Of a DNA stretch of 64,000 nucleotides, positions 62,301 to 64,000 are shown piece by piece. The DNA comes from Effrenium voratum. Taxonomy: Eukaryota; Sar; Dinophyceae; Suessiales; Symbiodiniaceae. The DNA is taken from assembly GCA_963377175.1 (NCBI GenBank), contig CAUJNA010003244.1:591228-655227 (forward strand), read 5' to 3'. Position 1 is the stretch's first letter. Each line of letters begins with the position of its first letter. The translations under genes and the position numbers were made by a program. A model generated the notes under the pieces. The model ran no database searches and was not told the origin of the DNA. It worked only from the letters and a program-made list of their open reading frames with translations.

Positions 62301-63689
62301 AGAAGTCTTTGTTTGGGCGACTATTCCTTGCACTGATTGACCCCCGGCTAGGTCAATGCTTCGTAACACCATCCGCTCTAAGCCCCGTACAAGCCCGGGG
62401 AAATGTCAAAAACCACAGTGTGTGTGCGACGTTTTCTGCATAGTGGCGCCGGTCCCGCTTGCACAGAAACTCCGCCCATTTGATTGCAAACATGCCCGCT
62501 ATGTCTGCCCACCGCCAAAACCTACCCTGGCGAGGATGCAAAGGATGTTGGCGGGCATGCCTGCCGCTGCCGGGGGCGATTCGCACGGTATTTGCAGTGT
62601 TTTTTGAAGGTTGGGCAACGTGGCCTCAGGAGCCAGTCGCGAGGCCAGGATGCCGGGGATGTTTTGGGGTCCAAGTGTTTGGGCTGGCCTGCGTGCAGGT
62701 GATGCAGGGGATGCTGAGGAGGCGCTTGGGGTGACACAAAACACATCGGCGGTATACCCTACACCCTACGGGTAGGGTTGCCCTCGCCGTTCGAGCTCAG
62801 CGCAGCTGGATTTTTTGTTCAGTTGAAGTTGAGTAGACATTTATGAAAAAAACAAGTATGATGACATGAGGAAACAATTCAGGGGTCCGAAAATTGAATA
62901 GTAAGTGTTTAATTTGTTATTTTCATGTTTTTGATGAGTGTGCTTCTTTGGCTTTCTCATGTTTTCTTGTGTTTTCCTTGTCCTGTCTTGCGCAAGCTTG
63001 ATCCAATGGAAAGACTGTCTGAAAACTGCATTTGATTGTTCAGTTGTTCTTTGTTTGTTTGGTTTTAATACCTCAAACGACAAACAAACACTAAATTTAC
63101 ACAGGTCCAAGACAGCACGAACACATGTACTGCCGCAGTCTGTTGTGAAAAATAGGACCTCTGAAACAGGTGGTGTGACCTTAAGCCTTTGGTGTCCCTG
63201 AATGAACGAACTTCTCCTAACACTGGACATTTGATTTGCTCGATTTCAGCGGCCCACCTGAAGCACTCAGTTTCTGACCCTTAAGATCCTTAAGCAGGCC
63301 TAACTATAATTCCTGTGAAACCCTGGCAAAAAACGGCAAATGGGCGTTCTCTCAGATCGTGACCTGGCCGCAACGATCGCCATGGAAACGCATTCCAAGC
63401 AGAATTCGCGTTGTTTTTGCGCACGCCATCTGGGTTAGTCTTTTGATTGCACCTTTTGGATTGTTTCGATGGGAGACCAAAGGAAAACCGCCCATTTTGG
63501 GGGTTCCTCCATGGGTCACACGCGCGTCTGGGCATCTTGCGCAAGGGTCTGGCTGTTGAAGACCGCCATGGCGCGCGACCACACAATGTTGGCCTTGCGA
63601 TGAAAAAGGGGCCTTTGTAGCACCCGAGTCCGCGGGGGGTTGAATCTAGATGCAGAAAATAAGTTTCTCAGATTCCGTTTCGTATTTAT
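59301..63689. other. Host sequence without a supported gene
   Basis: A C-run at 59629-59643, a (GT)n tract at 60102-60121 and a short hairpin near 62754-62779 (ACCCTACACCCTACGGGTAG). GATG-rich text at 62520-62725 resembles that near 49800-50130. No recognised coding region. Confidence 0.45.
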
Positions 63690-63780
63690 CTGGAGTCTCC
63701 GTGACCCTTAAAAAATGGGGTTATTACCCAAAACAATGGTTGGTCATTGACCCATTTTTTAATGGTCATGGAGACTCCAG
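63690..63780. repeat. MITE-like hairpin element
   Basis: Inverted repeat of about 32 bp with a few mismatches: CTGGAGTCTCCGTGACCCTT at the left end pairs with the right end at 63749-63780. Total 91 bp, matching the size of 9211-9302 and 909-1004. Confidence 0.8.
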
Positions 63781-64000
63781 GTACCGTAGTCTACCCTGAC
63801 ATTGTTGGAGACCCTAGGTTTGGGTGGTGCTGGTGGCAGCTGCTTGATGTGAAGAGCCATGACATCATTTTACCCGTGAGCTAAGACGTCGGAATTTGGC
63901 CCGTTGCGAAACGGTCCTTTGGTGATGCTCTAACTCATGCTTGGATTGGAGGTTTTGAGGTGAAATAAGGAGGGGGGGTATTCTTCTTCGACCTCAACAA
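63781..64000. other. Host sequence to the window end
   Basis: No gene seen. Confidence 0.5.

Overview
The window looks like nuclear DNA of a dinoflagellate, probably of the Symbiodiniaceae or a relative. This is inferred from three things: long gene-poor flanks full of simple repeats and short hairpin repeats, a dinoflagellate-style LINE retrotransposon with very diverged ORFs, and a cytosine methyltransferase inside that LINE, a combination reported for Symbiodinium retrotransposons. There is no bacterial operon, rRNA, tRNA or CRISPR array that I can support.

Layout: (1) 1-9881 is host sequence without a convincing gene. It holds a tetranucleotide satellite of about 750 bp, several hairpin elements of about 90-140 bp and dispersed repeats. 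(2) 9882-41155 is a LINE in + orientation. ORF1 (1492 codons) carries a complete-looking C5 cytosine methyltransferase, a Ulp1-like cysteine peptidase signature, an ORF1-type region and a C-terminal coiled coil. ORF2 carries an APE-type endonuclease, reverse transcriptase, a zinc knuckle and RNase H, but is broken by about five frameshifts. (3) The ORF2 endonuclease is interrupted at 15274-36931 by an AT-rich Polinton/Maverick-type integrated DNA virus with terminal inverted repeats of about 587 bp and a 5-bp target duplication (GCTAC). (4) 41156-64000 is again host sequence with repeats and no convincing gene.

The Polinton-like element encodes an A32/FtsK-type packaging ATPase (in two overlapping frames), a double-jelly-roll major capsid protein, a penton-type minor capsid protein, a class 3 lipase, a phage-like fibre with an S74 chaperone tail (frameshifted), small zinc-finger proteins, a putative myristoylated protein, a retroviral-type DDE integrase with a premature stop, and a 1335-aa protein joining an OTU-like segment, a protein-primed-type DNA polymerase, an SF1 helicase and an HNH-like zinc module. 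Together these cover replication, integration, virion assembly and packaging, as in a self-contained integrating virus. The premature stop, frameshifts and slightly diverged TIRs indicate an ageing, probably no longer autonomous copy.

A 100-N scaffold gap (21401-21500) lies inside the capsid region. The sequence left of the gap (18991-21400) is repeated to its right (21501-23983) at high identity. This is either a tandem duplication or two overlapping haplotype contigs that were not merged. If the latter, the real element is about 19.1 kb.
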